The notes: a model not told the origin generated them from the sequence alone. A stretch of 64,000 nucleotides of DNA from Avibacterium avium (GCF_900454535.1 NZ_UGSP01000001.1:1733501-1797500); one strand, 5' to 3'. Positions 38,154 through 47,280 are shown, counted from the stretch's first letter. Numbers and translations are program-made.

Positions 38154-40190
38154 TCACTCTTCCGCCAAAAACCTTTCCCGTAACTGATGTAACTGATCAC
38201 GCACGGCGGCGGCTTTTTCAAATTCCAAGTCTTGGGCGTGTTTGTACATTTGCTGTTCCAGTTTTTTGATTTGTTGCTGAAGTTCTTTGCTGCTAGTTGG
38301 TTGATAAAGTGCGGTGGGTTCTGCCACGGATTTTTGTTTTTGTTTGCTTTTTGCTTTGTTGTTGGTTGCGCCTTGGCCAATATCAAGCAATTCACCCACT
38401 TTTTTATTCAACGCTTGCGGTACAATGCCGTGTTCTTCGTTATATTTCATTTGTTTTTCACGGCGGCGGTTGGTTTCGTTGATGGCTTTTTCCATTGATT
38501 TGGTGATGCTGTCCGCATATAAAATGGCTTTACCATTTAAGTTTCGCGCGGCTCGTCCAATGGTTTGAATCAACGAGCGTTCGGAACGCAAAAAGCCTTC
38601 TTTATCCGCATCTAAAATCGCGACTAAAGACACTTCGGGAATATCCAGCCCTTCCCGCAATAAGTTAATTCCCACTAGCACGTCGAATTCCCCTAAGCGG
38701 AGATCGCGGATAATTTCCACCCGTTCTACGGTGTCAATGTCAGAGTGCAGATAACGCACGCGCACGCCGTGTTCTTCTAAATAATCGGTCAGATCTTCCG
38801 CCATTCGTTTGGTTAATGTGGTTACCAAAACGCGCTCATTTTTATCCGCTCTTTGGCGTGCTTCGGAAAGCAAGTCGTCCACCTGAATTGCCACAGGGCG
38901 AATTTCAATTTCTGGGTCGAGCAAGCCTGTTGGGCGCACCACTTGATCGATAATTTCACTGCCCGATTTTTCTAATTCATAAGGGCCGGGCGTGGCGGAA
39001 ACATAAATGGTTTGCGGTGCGAGGCGTTCAAATTCTTCAAATTTTAATGGACGGTTATCTAGCGCCGAAGGCAGGCGGAAGCCATATTCCACTAAGGTTT
39101 CTTTACGTGAGCGGTCGCCACGATACATTCCACCAATTTGTGGCACAGTAACGTGAGATTCATCAATAATCAGCAAACCGTCTGCAGGAATATAATCAAA
39201 CAATGTCGGTGGCGGCTCACCTTCTTTACGCCCAGATAAATAACGTGAATAATTTTCAATGCCTGAGCAATAGCCCAATTCATTCATCATTTCAATATCA
39301 AACTGTGTGCGTTGGGTAATGCGTTGTTCTTCCAGCAATTTATTTTCTTTGATGAAGTACTCTCGCCGTTGTGCCAATTCTGTTTTGATTTGATCGATGG
39401 CTTCTAAAATCCGTTCACGTGGCGTAACATAGTGGGTTTTCGGATAAATGGTATAACGCGGCACCGCACCAAAATTCGTGCCTGTCAGCGGATCAAAAAG
39501 GCTCAGGCGTTCAATTTCGTCATCAAATAATTCAATGCGAATGGCTTGATCATCAGATTCCGCAGGAAAAATATCAATAATTTCGCCCCGCACTCTGAAT
39601 GTACCGCGCTGAAATGCTTGATCGTTGCGTGTGTATTGTAGCTCTGCCAATTTCGTCAAAATTTCTCGCTGGTTGATGATCGCCCCTGTTTGCAGGTGCA
39701 ACATCATTTTGAGATAGCTATCGGGATCGCCCAAACCATAAATGGCAGAAACGGACGCTACAACGATGGTATCACGGCGTTCTAGAAAAGATTTGGTAGC
39801 AGACAGCCGCATTTGCTCGATTTGATCGTTAATGGACGCATCTTTTTCAATAAAGGTGTCGCTGCTCGGCACATAGGCTTCTGGCTGATAATAGTCATAA
39901 TAAGAAACAAAATATTCCACCGCATTTTCAGGGAAAAAGGCTTTCATTTCCGCATAAAGCTGAGCGGCAAGGGTTTTATTTGGCGCAAGCAACATTGCAG
40001 GGCGATTGAGCTTGGCAATCACATTGGCAATGGTAAAGGTTTTGCCCGATCCCGTTACCCCAAGCAGGGTTTGGTGCGCTAAACCATCATTGAGATTTTC
40101 ACTCAGCTTTTCTATCGCCTGAGGTTGGTCGCCAGAAGGCGAAAAATCAGAATGAAGAATAAAAGGTTTGCTGTGAATTTTGTTACTCAT
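38154..40190 (-). CDS. uvrB: Excinuclease ABC subunit B
   Basis: 678 residues, the helicase-like damage-verification subunit of nucleotide excision repair. Walker A GVTGSGKT (44-51), the beta-hairpin region [21 protein letters not shown] (about 96-116), DESHVT, later ATPGPYELE, and [44 protein letters not shown] (motifs V-VI). The C-terminal UVR domain (about 640-675, [27 protein letters not shown]) binds UvrC. I looked for a LexA box upstream and did not find a convincing one. Confidence 0.97.
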   Translation of the reverse strand: MSNKIHSKPFILHSDFSPSGDQPQAIEKLSENLNDGLAHQTLLGVTGSGKTFTIANVIAKLNRPAMLLAPNKTLAAQLYAEMKAFFPENAVEYFVSYYDYYQPEAYVPSSDTFIEKDASINDQIEQMRLSATKSFLERRDTIVVASVSAIYGLGDPDSYLKMMLHLQTGAIINQREILTKLAELQYTRNDQAFQRGTFRVRGEIIDIFPAESDDQAIRIELFDDEIERLSLFDPLTGTNFGAVPRYTIYPKTHYVTPRERILEAIDQIKTELAQRREYFIKENKLLEEQRITQRTQFDIEMMNELGYCSGIENYSRYLSGRKEGEPPPTLFDYIPADGLLIIDESHVTVPQIGGMYRGDRSRKETLVEYGFRLPSALDNRPLKFEEFERLAPQTIYVSATPGPYELEKSGSEIIDQVVRPTGLLDPEIEIRPVAIQVDDLLSEARQRADKNERVLVTTLTKRMAEDLTDYLEEHGVRVRYLHSDIDTVERVEIIRDLRLGEFDVLVGINLLREGLDIPEVSLVAILDADKEGFLRSERSLIQTIGRAARNLNGKAILYADSITKSMEKAINETNRRREKQMKYNEEHGIVPQALNKKVGELLDIGQGATNNKAKSKQKQKSVAEPTALYQPTSSKELQQQIKKLEQQMYKHAQDLEFEKAAAVRDQLHQLRERFLAEE

Positions 40191-40580
40191 AAAAAACTGC
40201 CTATCCGAAAAGTGCGGTCAATTTTAGCATAATTTTTTACATTCGGCTTGAGCAAAATTTTAAGTTTTACACAGACTTATATTTGTCAAGATTGAAATCT
40301 CACAAAATCAAAAAAAATTTTAAAAAAATTTCTAGATTTTTACTAACTTATTGATAAATAAAGAAATGCTATTTTACAATCAATTTTATTGTCAATTCGC
40401 AAAACCCTAGTTTTTTCAAGGGATCGGCGATTTTTTCAAATTAAAACTCACAGACTTATCCACAGGCGCTGTGGATATAAAAAAAGAACATAATTTTTCA
40501 ACATTTTTTTAATTTCACTGTTGACAAAGGAAAGACAGATCATTATCATCTGCGACCAATTCCTTGTGATACAGAATTAT
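40191..40580. other. AT-rich gap between uvrB and tRNA-Asn with a DnaA-box pair
   Basis: No gene seen. The stretch 40290-40400 is very AT-rich. At 40456-40478 the box TTATCCACA and an inverted near-box (ATATCCACA on the other strand) face each other over a five-base gap, forming the hairpin TATCCACAG-GCG-CTGTGGATA. With only two boxes it is more likely a DnaA-titration or regulatory site, or a chance hairpin, than a replication origin. The tRNA promoter takes up the right end. Confidence 0.5.
40521..40549 (+). promoter_or_regulatory. Promoter of tRNA-Asn
   Basis: TTGACA (40521-40526), 17-base spacer, TATCAT (40544-40549); start near 40556, giving a 5' leader of about 25 bases for RNase P. 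Confidence 0.75.
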
Positions 40581-40656
40581 TCCTCCTTAGTTCAGTCGGT
40601 AGAACGGCGGACTGTTAATCCGTATGTCGCTGGTTCAAGTCCAGCAGGAGGAGCCA
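40581..40656 (+). tRNA. tRNA-Asn (anticodon GTT)
   Basis: 76 bases including encoded CCA. Acceptor stem TCCTCCT / AGGAGGA with discriminator G, D-loop TTAGTTCAGTCGGTAGAA, anticodon loop CTGTTAA, and T-arm GGTTCAAGTCC. GTT reads AAC and AAT, so Asn. Confidence 0.97.
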
Positions 40657-40721
40657 ATTTTCTCTTTTGGCAGTTTTTATTTGTCTCCTTTTATAAAAGC
40701 TATTTCGTTCCAAAAGAGCTT

Positions 40722-40757
40722 AAAGCCCATATCCTCCTTATGGGCTTTTATTTTTTT
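40722..40757 (+). terminator. Terminator after tRNA-Asn
   Basis: AAAGCCCATA / TATGGGCTTT followed by TATTTTTTT. Confidence 0.88.
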
Positions 40758-40820
40758 CTAAATTAGCCATTCATAATAATGATAACATTCTCTACTTTTC
40801 ATCATTTATAGGACACACAA

Positions 40821-41792
40821 ATGTTTTTATCTTTTCTCGCTATACTGGTCGGATTGGCGATTTTAGTCTGGAGTGCAGATCGTTTTATTGACGGTGCGGC
40901 TTCTCTCGCCAGTTATTTAGGTATGTCGCCCTTGTTGATCGGCATTGTGATTATAGGTTTTGGTACTTCAGCGCCTGAAATTATTGTTTCAGCGCTTTCT
41001 GCATTAAATCATAGCCCCGGTATTGCCTTGGGGAATGCTTATGGCTCAAACATCACCAATATTGCCTTGATTTTAGGGGTAACCGCAATGATTAAGCCGA
41101 TTATGGTCAATTCGCAGGTGCTAAAAAAAGAATTGCCCGTGTTAATGCTAGTTACCCTCCTTTCTGCCTTGTTAATTTATGATGCCACCATTTCTCGCCT
41201 TGATGCGATGATTTTATTGGCGGTCTTCACGCTCTATATGGGCTGGACAATTTGGCAAGGCACAAGACATTCAGGTGATAGCCTTGAACAAGACATTAGC
41301 GATGAACTCAAAGAAAAATCACAAATGCCGTTGAAAACTGCGGTGTTGTGGCTAGTGATTGGCTTGGCGCTATTAATGGCTAGCTCGCAATTATTAGTGT
41401 GGGGTGCGGTGAATATCGCCACCTATTTAGGCGTGAGCGATTTGATTATCGGTTTAACCATTGTCGCCATTGGCACATCATTGCCAGAGTTAGCGGCTTC
41501 CATTATGGCAGCGAGAAAAAATGAATTAGATCTCGCGGTGGGCAATATTATTGGCTCGAACCTGTTTAACACCCTTGCGGTGGTCGGCATTGCGGGCGCA
41601 ATCAGCCCAATTCAAGCCACGCCCGAAGTGTTTAGCCGAGATATGCTTGTTATGATTGCATTAACAGGCTTGCTGTTTTTATTTGGTTACGGCTTCAAAG
41701 GAAAAAATGGGCGAATTAACCGAGTTGAAGGATTGGTGCTATTTCTTTGCTATGTAGCTTATAATTCTTTATTAATTTACACCGCACTTTAA
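40821..41792 (+). CDS. Calcium/sodium antiporter, YrbG type (CaCA family)
   Basis: 323 residues, about ten transmembrane helices in two inverted halves. The alpha repeats are clear: GFGTSAPEIIVSALSAL (about 47-63) with GNAYGSNITNIALILG, and AIGTSLPELAASIMAA (about 216-231) with GNIIGSNLFNTLAVVG. The acidic residues in each repeat bind the cation. Length and motifs match E. coli YrbG. It stands alone; the yrbG-kdsD-lptA neighbours known in E. coli are not here. Confidence 0.92.
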   Translation: MFLSFLAILVGLAILVWSADRFIDGAASLASYLGMSPLLIGIVIIGFGTSAPEIIVSALSALNHSPGIALGNAYGSNITNIALILGVTAMIKPIMVNSQVLKKELPVLMLVTLLSALLIYDATISRLDAMILLAVFTLYMGWTIWQGTRHSGDSLEQDISDELKEKSQMPLKTAVLWLVIGLALLMASSQLLVWGAVNIATYLGVSDLIIGLTIVAIGTSLPELAASIMAARKNELDLAVGNIIGSNLFNTLAVVGIAGAISPIQATPEVFSRDMLVMIALTGLLFLFGYGFKGKNGRINRVEGLVLFLCYVAYNSLLIYTAL

Positions 41793-41814
41793 TCTGAACG
41801 CGTGATACGATGAA

Positions 41815-41847
41815 AAGAAAAAGGGGTGATATTTCACCCCTATTTTT
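41815..41847. terminator. Bidirectional terminator between antiporter gene and zevB
   Basis: AGGGGTGA / TCACCCCT with A tract before and T tract after, between convergent genes. Confidence 0.88.
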
Positions 41848-41858
41848 CATCTGAAAGA

Positions 41859-42896
41859 TTATCCGCCAAATAGCACCGCCCCACCACGCACAGGCAAGGT
41901 TGTGCTATAAAATAATGCTGTCGCAAAGAAGATCACCACAAATCCTGCGATCAATTTCACCGCAATTTCGGCATAAGGGGAATGTTCTGCGCTAACATAC
42001 CAACGCCCTAATTTCACCGCGGTCTGCCTTGCATATTGCACAATCAAGGCAAATAAAGATAGCGTGATCCCTGTTCCCACTGCCATCGCCATTGCCGCCG
42101 CCATTCCCCATTGATAAAGATCTAGCATATAGGAAAGAAAAAGAATAAAAATTGCCCCTGAGCAAGGTCGCATACCAATGGTTAAAATCACAAGCAAACG
42201 AGATTTAAAATTGGTCGCCTTGTCTAATTGCTGCGAACTCGGCAAGTGTTGATGCCCACAACTGCAACCTTCTGCGTGATCGCTATGATCACAATGGGAT
42301 TGCACAAGCTGAACTGGTTTTTCTGAAATCGCTTTTGCCGAAATGGGTTTAATGGCGTGAATTTTTCCCACTGAAATGGTGCGTTTCTTGTGACGAAATT
42401 CTCGCAAAAATTTCACCGCACTTTGATAAATCCAGTATGCGCCTAGCAAGAACATTAAAATAAAGGCGGATCGCTCAAGCCAAAGTTGGCTCAATTTGAA
42501 ATAATGGGAAGACAAACGCAATCCCACCACAATAATGGAGGTTGCCGCCACTGCCACCACTCCTTGCATTAAAGAAGACAACAACGTGAGCTGAACGCTG
42601 GTTTTTAACTTCGCTTGGTGAGTGGATAGATAACTGGCAATGACAAATTTACCGTGGCCTGGGCCAAGTGCGTGCAACACGCCGTAGAGAAAACTGATCA
42701 AGATTAAACCTAATCCCGCTTGTACGGGATATTGTTTAACTTGATGCAAATACCCCGAAATATGTTGATTAAAGATTTTCTGCCAAATGATCGTTTGCCC
42801 AAATAAATAAGGCAAAGCATAAAAGCCAATTCCCACTAGTAATAGCAATATTAGCAAATACTTAATCGCTTTTTTTATGTTGTTAGTTAATTGCAT
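41859..42896 (-). CDS. zevB: ZevB, NicO-family membrane transporter for zinc
   Basis: 345 residues with about 7-8 transmembrane segments. HALGPGHGKFVIASYL (about 75-90) and GMRPCSGAIFILFLSYML (about 236-253) are NicO/RcnA-family signatures. A cytoplasmic or periplasmic loop is rich in His and Cys (SHCDHSDHAEGCSCGHQH, about 199-216) and should bind metal. The DUF1007 partner upstream identifies it with ZevB of the ZevAB system described in H. influenzae for zinc acquisition. It overlaps zevA by ten bases. The NicO family also moves nickel and cobalt, so the metal is inferred. Confidence 0.87.
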   Translation of the reverse strand: MQLTNNIKKAIKYLLILLLLVGIGFYALPYLFGQTIIWQKIFNQHISGYLHQVKQYPVQAGLGLILISFLYGVLHALGPGHGKFVIASYLSTHQAKLKTSVQLTLLSSLMQGVVAVAATSIIVVGLRLSSHYFKLSQLWLERSAFILMFLLGAYWIYQSAVKFLREFRHKKRTISVGKIHAIKPISAKAISEKPVQLVQSHCDHSDHAEGCSCGHQHLPSSQQLDKATNFKSRLLVILTIGMRPCSGAIFILFLSYMLDLYQWGMAAAMAMAVGTGITLSLFALIVQYARQTAVKLGRWYVSAEHSPYAEIAVKLIAGFVVIFFATALFYSTTLPVRGGAVLFGG

Positions 42897-43531
42897 ATGA
42901 TCTCCACTTTTTGGCTAAAAACCTTGCCAAGGGAAGGGTCCTCATCACGCTGACTACGATCTAAAGACGCCGCGTATTCACGCACCTTTTCATCAACATT
43001 CGGTTCAATCACCTTGCCAGAACATTGAACAGGAAGTTGTGAAAAATCCACCGCACTTTGCTTATTTTCTGTAGGCTTATTTTCGGTTGGATAAGTCATT
43101 GCCACAAAATAAGTGGGATCGTATGTCGCTAATTCAAACTGGTTTTCCTTCAGCACTTGGGGCTTAGACAACAAAAAATCAAAATAGTACATTACTTGTG
43201 TGCCATTTGATTTCATTCCATAATTTTGCGGCTGTGCTTTGTACTTAATCTTTTTCTTATCTTTATCAAAGAGATAGCTAAAATAATGCTCATTGACAAT
43301 ATTTTTCATTGCTTCATCAATCAACCTTTGCTTATCGCTCGGCTGCGTGGACTGGGCTAAATCATAAATAATACTGGCAGAACTTGGCTCATCAAGCACC
43401 CACTGCATCGAAAACCCAACTAACTCCCCTTTTTCCACCAACACCTTACTTTGCATATCAATAAAGGCGTGCGGGTGGGCAACACTGAGCAACGGAACTA
43501 ACGTTAAGAGTCCCAAGCATTTTTTGAACAT
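42887..43531 (-). CDS. zevA: ZevA, DUF1007 periplasmic zinc-transport protein
   Basis: 214 residues with a Sec signal (about 1-18, ending LLSVA) and HPHAFIDM immediately after it, the DUF1007 start whose histidines probably bind the metal. LVGFSMQWVLDEPSSASIIYDL and later YDPTYFVAM are the other family blocks. I chose ATG 43531 since it gives a clean signal peptide and has AGGAAG upstream; the longer frame adds 29 unrelated residues. It delivers metal to, or cooperates with, ZevB. No clear Zur box was seen upstream. Confidence 0.87.
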   Translation of the reverse strand: MFKKCLGLLTLVPLLSVAHPHAFIDMQSKVLVEKGELVGFSMQWVLDEPSSASIIYDLAQSTQPSDKQRLIDEAMKNIVNEHYFSYLFDKDKKKIKYKAQPQNYGMKSNGTQVMYYFDFLLSKPQVLKENQFELATYDPTYFVAMTYPTENKPTENKQSAVDFSQLPVQCSGKVIEPNVDEKVREYAASLDRSQRDEDPSLGKVFSQKVEIICN

Positions 43532-43642
43532 AATCTTCCTTACTAAAACAAAAGAAAGCAAAATCCTACCACTAAATCCAAAGGCAGACAAAATGCCATT
43601 TGCTGATTTAAACAACAAAATCTCACAAAAAAACTCTATTTC

Positions 43643-43704
43643 TGTGATTTATATCAAAAAAATGTAAATTCATCATTTATTTATCAACAGCTTATAGGTA
43701 GTAT
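43643..43704 (+). promoter_or_regulatory. CRP-like site and weak promoter before a candidate small RNA
   Basis: TGTGATTTATATCAAA (43643-43658) keeps a perfect left CRP half site and three of five bases of the right half. A possible -10, TAGTAT (43699-43704), would put the start about 60 bases downstream of the site centre. There is no good -35, which would fit activator dependence. Weak evidence. Confidence 0.35.
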
Positions 43705-43710
43705 ATGCCC

Positions 43711-43810
43711 TGTCGAGTGATTGCTTGATATTCATAAAGTTCCTAAATAAAATAATCAAAATAAATAGCTAAACTACTTTCCTACCTCCCTTTTGGGAGG
43801 TTTTTTTTTC
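43711..43810 (+). ncRNA. Candidate small RNA ending in a strong terminator
   Basis: A textbook intrinsic terminator (ACCTCCC-TTTT-GGGAGGT followed by nine T) lies at 43784-43809 on the plus strand, but no gene ends upstream of it on that strand: the preceding gene, zevA, is divergent. A transcript from the weak promoter near 43700 would be about 100 bases and unstructured up to the terminator, with a U-rich tail typical of Hfq-bound RNAs and a UUCCUACCUCCC stretch able to pair with Shine-Dalgarno sequences. It could instead be an attenuator for ettA (start 43882). Confidence 0.45.
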
Positions 43811-43881
43811 GCTTTCAATTCGCCAAAAGGTAAAATCTCAAGTAAAATAACCCGCACTTTTTACAGCTAAGAGAACAATTT

Positions 43882-45552
43882 ATGTCATCACAATTTGTTT
43901 ATACTATGCACCGTGTCGGTAAGGTTGTGCCGCCGAAACGTCATATTTTAAAAGATATTTCCTTGAGCTTTTTCCCAGGCGCAAAAATTGGTGTGCTGGG
44001 GTTAAATGGTGCGGGGAAATCTACCCTGTTGCGCATTATGGCAGGCGTGGATAAAGAATTTGAGGGCGAAGCCCGTCCACAACCGGGGATCAAAATTGGC
44101 TATCTTCCACAAGAACCAAAACTAGATCCGCAACAAACCGTGCGTGAAGCAGTAGAAGAAGCCGTGGCGGAAGTGAAAACCGCGTTAAATCGTTTAGATG
44201 AAGTCTATGCGCTTTATGCCGATCCTGATGCGGATTTTGATAAACTTGCCGCCGAGCAAGCAAAGTTAGAAGCCATTATCCAAGCGCACGATGGGCATAA
44301 TCTTGAAAACCAACTTGAGCGTGCTGCTGATGCCTTGCGTTTACCAGATTGGGACGCCAAAATCGAGCATCTTTCAGGGGGCGAACGCCGCCGTGTGGCG
44401 CTTTGCCGTTTATTGCTCGAAAAACCAGATATGCTCTTATTAGATGAGCCAACCAACCACTTAGATGCCGAATCTGTGGCTTGGTTAGAGCGCTTCTTAC
44501 ACGATTATGAAGGCACCGTAGTTGCCATCACTCACGACCGTTACTTCCTAGATAATGTGGCAGGTTGGATCTTAGAGCTTGACCGTGGTGAAGGCATTCC
44601 TTGGGAGGGCAACTATTCTTCTTGGTTAGAACAAAAAGAAAAACGCCTAGCCCAAGAAGCCGCTGCTGAATCTGCCCGCCAAAAATCCATTGAAAAAGAA
44701 TTAGAATGGGTTCGCCAGAATCCAAAAGGCCGTCAAGCGAAAAGCAAGGCGCGTATGGCTCGCTTTGAAGAGTTAAACAGCGGTGAATACCAAAAACGTA
44801 ATGAAACCAATGAGTTATTCATTCCACCTGGCCCACGTTTAGGGGATAAAGTGATCGAAGTGAGCAATTTGAGTAAATCCTATGGCGATCGCACTTTGAT
44901 TGATGACTTATCTTTCAGCATTCCAAAAGGTGCGATTGTTGGCATTATCGGGGCAAACGGTGCAGGGAAATCCACCCTTTTCCGTATGCTTTCAGGACAA
45001 GAGCAACCAGATAAGGGTAGCATCACCCTTGGTGATACTGTGGTGCTTTCTTCTGTGGATCAGTTCCGTGATGAAATGGACGACAGCAAAACCGTATGGG
45101 AAGAAGTTTCACACGGGCAAGACATTTTGCGTATTGGTAACTTTGAAATCCCAAGCCGTGCTTATGTCGGACGATTCAACTTCAAAGGTGTCGATCAACA
45201 AAAACGCGTTGGTGAACTTTCAGGTGGGGAACGTGGACGCTTACATTTAGCTAAGCTATTGCAAGCGGGCGGTAACGTGCTGTTATTAGACGAACCAACC
45301 AACGATCTTGACGTGGAAACCTTGCGCGCCTTAGAAAATGCGATCCTAGAATTCCCTGGCTGTGCGATGGTGATTTCCCACGACCGCTGGTTCTTAGACC
45401 GTATCGCGACCCATATTTTGGATTACGGCGATGAAGGCAAAGTTACCTTCTATGAAGGCAACTTCTCAGACTATGAAGAATGGAAAAAGAAAACCTTCGG
45501 TGCTGATGCCGTGCAACCTCACCGTATTAAATACAAACGGATTGCAAAATAA
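43882..45552 (+). CDS. ettA: Energy-dependent translational throttle protein EttA
   Basis: 556-residue ABC-F protein that binds the ribosomal E site and gates the first elongation step according to ADP/ATP. Two ABC domains: Walker A GLNGAGKST (about 39-47) and GANGAGKST (about 356-364), signatures LSGGERRR and LSGGERGR, Walker B LLLDEPTNHLD and LLLDEPTNDLD. Between them is the arm and the P-site interaction linker (ESARQKSIEKELEWVRQNPKGRQAKSKARMARFEEL, about 256-291). The C-terminus KIKYKRIAK-like end (HRIKYKRIAK) matches EttA. Monocistronic. Confidence 0.97.
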   Translation: MSSQFVYTMHRVGKVVPPKRHILKDISLSFFPGAKIGVLGLNGAGKSTLLRIMAGVDKEFEGEARPQPGIKIGYLPQEPKLDPQQTVREAVEEAVAEVKTALNRLDEVYALYADPDADFDKLAAEQAKLEAIIQAHDGHNLENQLERAADALRLPDWDAKIEHLSGGERRRVALCRLLLEKPDMLLLDEPTNHLDAESVAWLERFLHDYEGTVVAITHDRYFLDNVAGWILELDRGEGIPWEGNYSSWLEQKEKRLAQEAAAESARQKSIEKELEWVRQNPKGRQAKSKARMARFEELNSGEYQKRNETNELFIPPGPRLGDKVIEVSNLSKSYGDRTLIDDLSFSIPKGAIVGIIGANGAGKSTLFRMLSGQEQPDKGSITLGDTVVLSSVDQFRDEMDDSKTVWEEVSHGQDILRIGNFEIPSRAYVGRFNFKGVDQQKRVGELSGGERGRLHLAKLLQAGGNVLLLDEPTNDLDVETLRALENAILEFPGCAMVISHDRWFLDRIATHILDYGDEGKVTFYEGNFSDYEEWKKKTFGADAVQPHRIKYKRIAK

Positions 45553-45566
45553 TTAATAAAAAGCAA

Positions 45567-45609
45567 AAGAGCGGTAAAAATTTTATTATTTTTTACCGCT
45601 CTTTTTTTC
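45567..45609 (+). terminator. ettA terminator, AAGAGCGGT variant repeat
   Basis: AAAAGAGCGGTAAAAA / TTTTTACCGCTCTTTT and a long T tail. Same arms as the hairpins after trpA and upstream of can. Confidence 0.9.
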
Positions 45610-45621
45610 TATTATGCCTTA

Positions 45622-46344
45622 TTATTTCCCACCTAAAATATGGCAAAGTTCCCCTTTATTATAATGGCAAGGCATTAAATAAAAATCCTTACCGCCTTTT
45701 TCATAGCTTTTCCCCAAAATTAGACTATTACAGTTTTTACCTAAAATAAAATATTGTTCATTATTCACTTCCAGTTTATGGTAAGTCTCCTTATTAAAAG
45801 GCCTGAGATAGCCCACTAAACAAGACAAAATCATAAAATAAAAATAACCTGCGATCATCAAAGGTAAAATATTACGATCTGCGCGAGTGATAAAATGCCA
45901 AAGCATACAAATATTATATTTCTTTAGAAATCCAGCTAATAGTATAGTAATCGTAAATAATACGGCTAAATAAATTAATAAACTGTAAAGGCTGATCACT
46001 TTGATTAGCACGGTAACTTCTAAAAACAGTGGAAAGGTTAGGATAAAGCAAGTAATTAATGTGCGGATAAAATTAAATCGCACAAAAGAAAGTTTATCTT
46101 TAATGGCAATTAAAAGTTTAATTCCTGCAATATAAACAGAAATCATCACAGTAGAAACAACGATAACGTGAAATAAACTGCGTGCAATGTCTGCTTTACC
46201 AACTTCTACGATTTCCCAAGGATAGCCATAATACCAAGCCAATCCCCAGTTATAGCCATAAGCGACCGACCAGCCAACTAGCACTAGAAATGCAAGGAAA
46301 ATAGATGAATTTAATAGTTTCGCAAAAGAAAAATTTTCGTTCAT
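45622..46344 (-). CDS. Hypothetical multi-pass membrane protein
   Basis: 240 residues; I do not recognise the family. About five hydrophobic segments are visible (about 12-30, 55-75, 93-113, 118-140, 160-180), followed by a soluble C-terminal part of about 60 residues with four cysteines (ILGKNCNSLIL, LMPCHYNKGELCHILGG, one more in the last TM). MNENFSFAKLL at the start has GAGGTG upstream; a GTG two codons before is less likely. The gene is noticeably more AT-rich than its neighbours, so it may have been acquired. It lies between the ettA and loiP terminators and so is probably transcribed alone. Confidence 0.7.
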   Translation of the reverse strand: MNENFSFAKLLNSSIFLAFLVLVGWSVAYGYNWGLAWYYGYPWEIVEVGKADIARSLFHVIVVSTVMISVYIAGIKLLIAIKDKLSFVRFNFIRTLITCFILTFPLFLEVTVLIKVISLYSLLIYLAVLFTITILLAGFLKKYNICMLWHFITRADRNILPLMIAGYFYFMILSCLVGYLRPFNKETYHKLEVNNEQYFILGKNCNSLILGKSYEKGGKDFYLMPCHYNKGELCHILGGK

Positions 46345-46450
46345 ACCCACCTCAAATAGGAATTCTTCTCAACGCGAATTTTAAGAAAAAATATGCTTAT
46401 TTCAAATAGGCTAAAAATTGGTAGGATCAGTAGTGGAAAAGTAGTAAAAA

Positions 46451-46480
46451 AATGAAAAAAAAGCCCCGCACTTGCAGGGC
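46451..46480 (-). terminator. Terminator of the M48 protease gene
   Basis: GCCC-GC-loop-GC-GGGC stem (46463-46480) with an eight-base T run on the minus strand. Confidence 0.75.
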
Positions 46481-46486
46481 AAAAGA

Positions 46487-47257
46487 TTATTTATGTGCTT
46501 TATAAATTGCCACTGCCTCTGGCATTAGGCGAAGTAGATTTTGTTGGCGATCTTTATCGCTTGGGTGAGTGGAAGAAAGTGCAGCAAGTACACCTTGTGA
46601 ACCAGATGAGGCTTTTTGCATTTTTTCCCATAATCTAGGTGCGGCTTCTGGGTTATAACCCGATTTTGCCATTAATAATAATCCCACTTCATCGGCTTCT
46701 GTTTCAGCGCTGCGAGAATAAGGTTTATCGAGCGCCCAGTCTTTGGTTAAGCCGACCACTAAGCCACTGCCATCAGCGCCAATTTGGGTTGAAAGTGCAA
46801 CGTGTGCAACCTGTGCGATCACTTCGGTAAATACGCCCATATTTACTTTTTTCTTACCGTGTTCTTTGAGGGCGTGAGCCATTTCGTGCCCCATTACTGT
46901 CGCAATTTCATCATCACTGAGCTGCAATTTATTCACTAATCCGGTATAAAATGCCATTTTTCCACCTGGCATTGCCCACGCGTTTAGTTCATCGGATTTA
47001 ATCACCGTAATTTGCCAGTTGAACGGTTGCCCTGTATGGTTTTCTTGATTCGCATAAGGGTACATTTTGTTAAAGACTTTATGAATGCGTTTTGCGGTGG
47101 TGGAAGTGGTATCCACAGCCCCTTGCTGTTGTGCTTGATTCACTGTTTGGCGATAATTTGCTGCGGCTTGTTGGTTAATGCTCGCGGAATCCGCACAGGC
47201 GTTAAGCATTAATGCCAATACAGAAAGCGCGGTGATTTTTTTCAAGGTTTTTAACAT
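46487..47257 (-). CDS. M48 metalloprotease lipoprotein (LoiP/YggG-like)
   Basis: 256 residues. Lipobox LNAC gives lipidated Cys21, then a helical stretch and an M48 zinc-protease domain with H124-E125-M-A-H128 (GHEMAHALKEHGKKK) and the downstream glutamate in SAETEADEVGLLL. In E. coli LoiP is an outer-membrane-associated protease that works with BepA-type quality control. Start ATG 47257 has AAGGAG six bases upstream; a GTG two codons before lacks that spacing. Flanked by terminators on both sides, so a single-gene unit. Confidence 0.88.
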   Translation of the reverse strand: MLKTLKKITALSVLALMLNACADSASINQQAAANYRQTVNQAQQQGAVDTTSTTAKRIHKVFNKMYPYANQENHTGQPFNWQITVIKSDELNAWAMPGGKMAFYTGLVNKLQLSDDEIATVMGHEMAHALKEHGKKKVNMGVFTEVIAQVAHVALSTQIGADGSGLVVGLTKDWALDKPYSRSAETEADEVGLLLMAKSGYNPEAAPRLWEKMQKASSGSQGVLAALSSTHPSDKDRQQNLLRLMPEAVAIYKAHK

Positions 47258-47280
47258 TTTCACTCCTTAAGTTTACACAT

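Noticed and set aside
40191..40260. LexA box for uvrB
   Set aside because: No CTGT-N8-ACAG or close match was seen upstream of the uvrB start.
40191..40580. Chromosomal replication origin
   Set aside because: Only two DnaA-like boxes and no array of boxes next to a clear unwinding element; too weak to call an origin.
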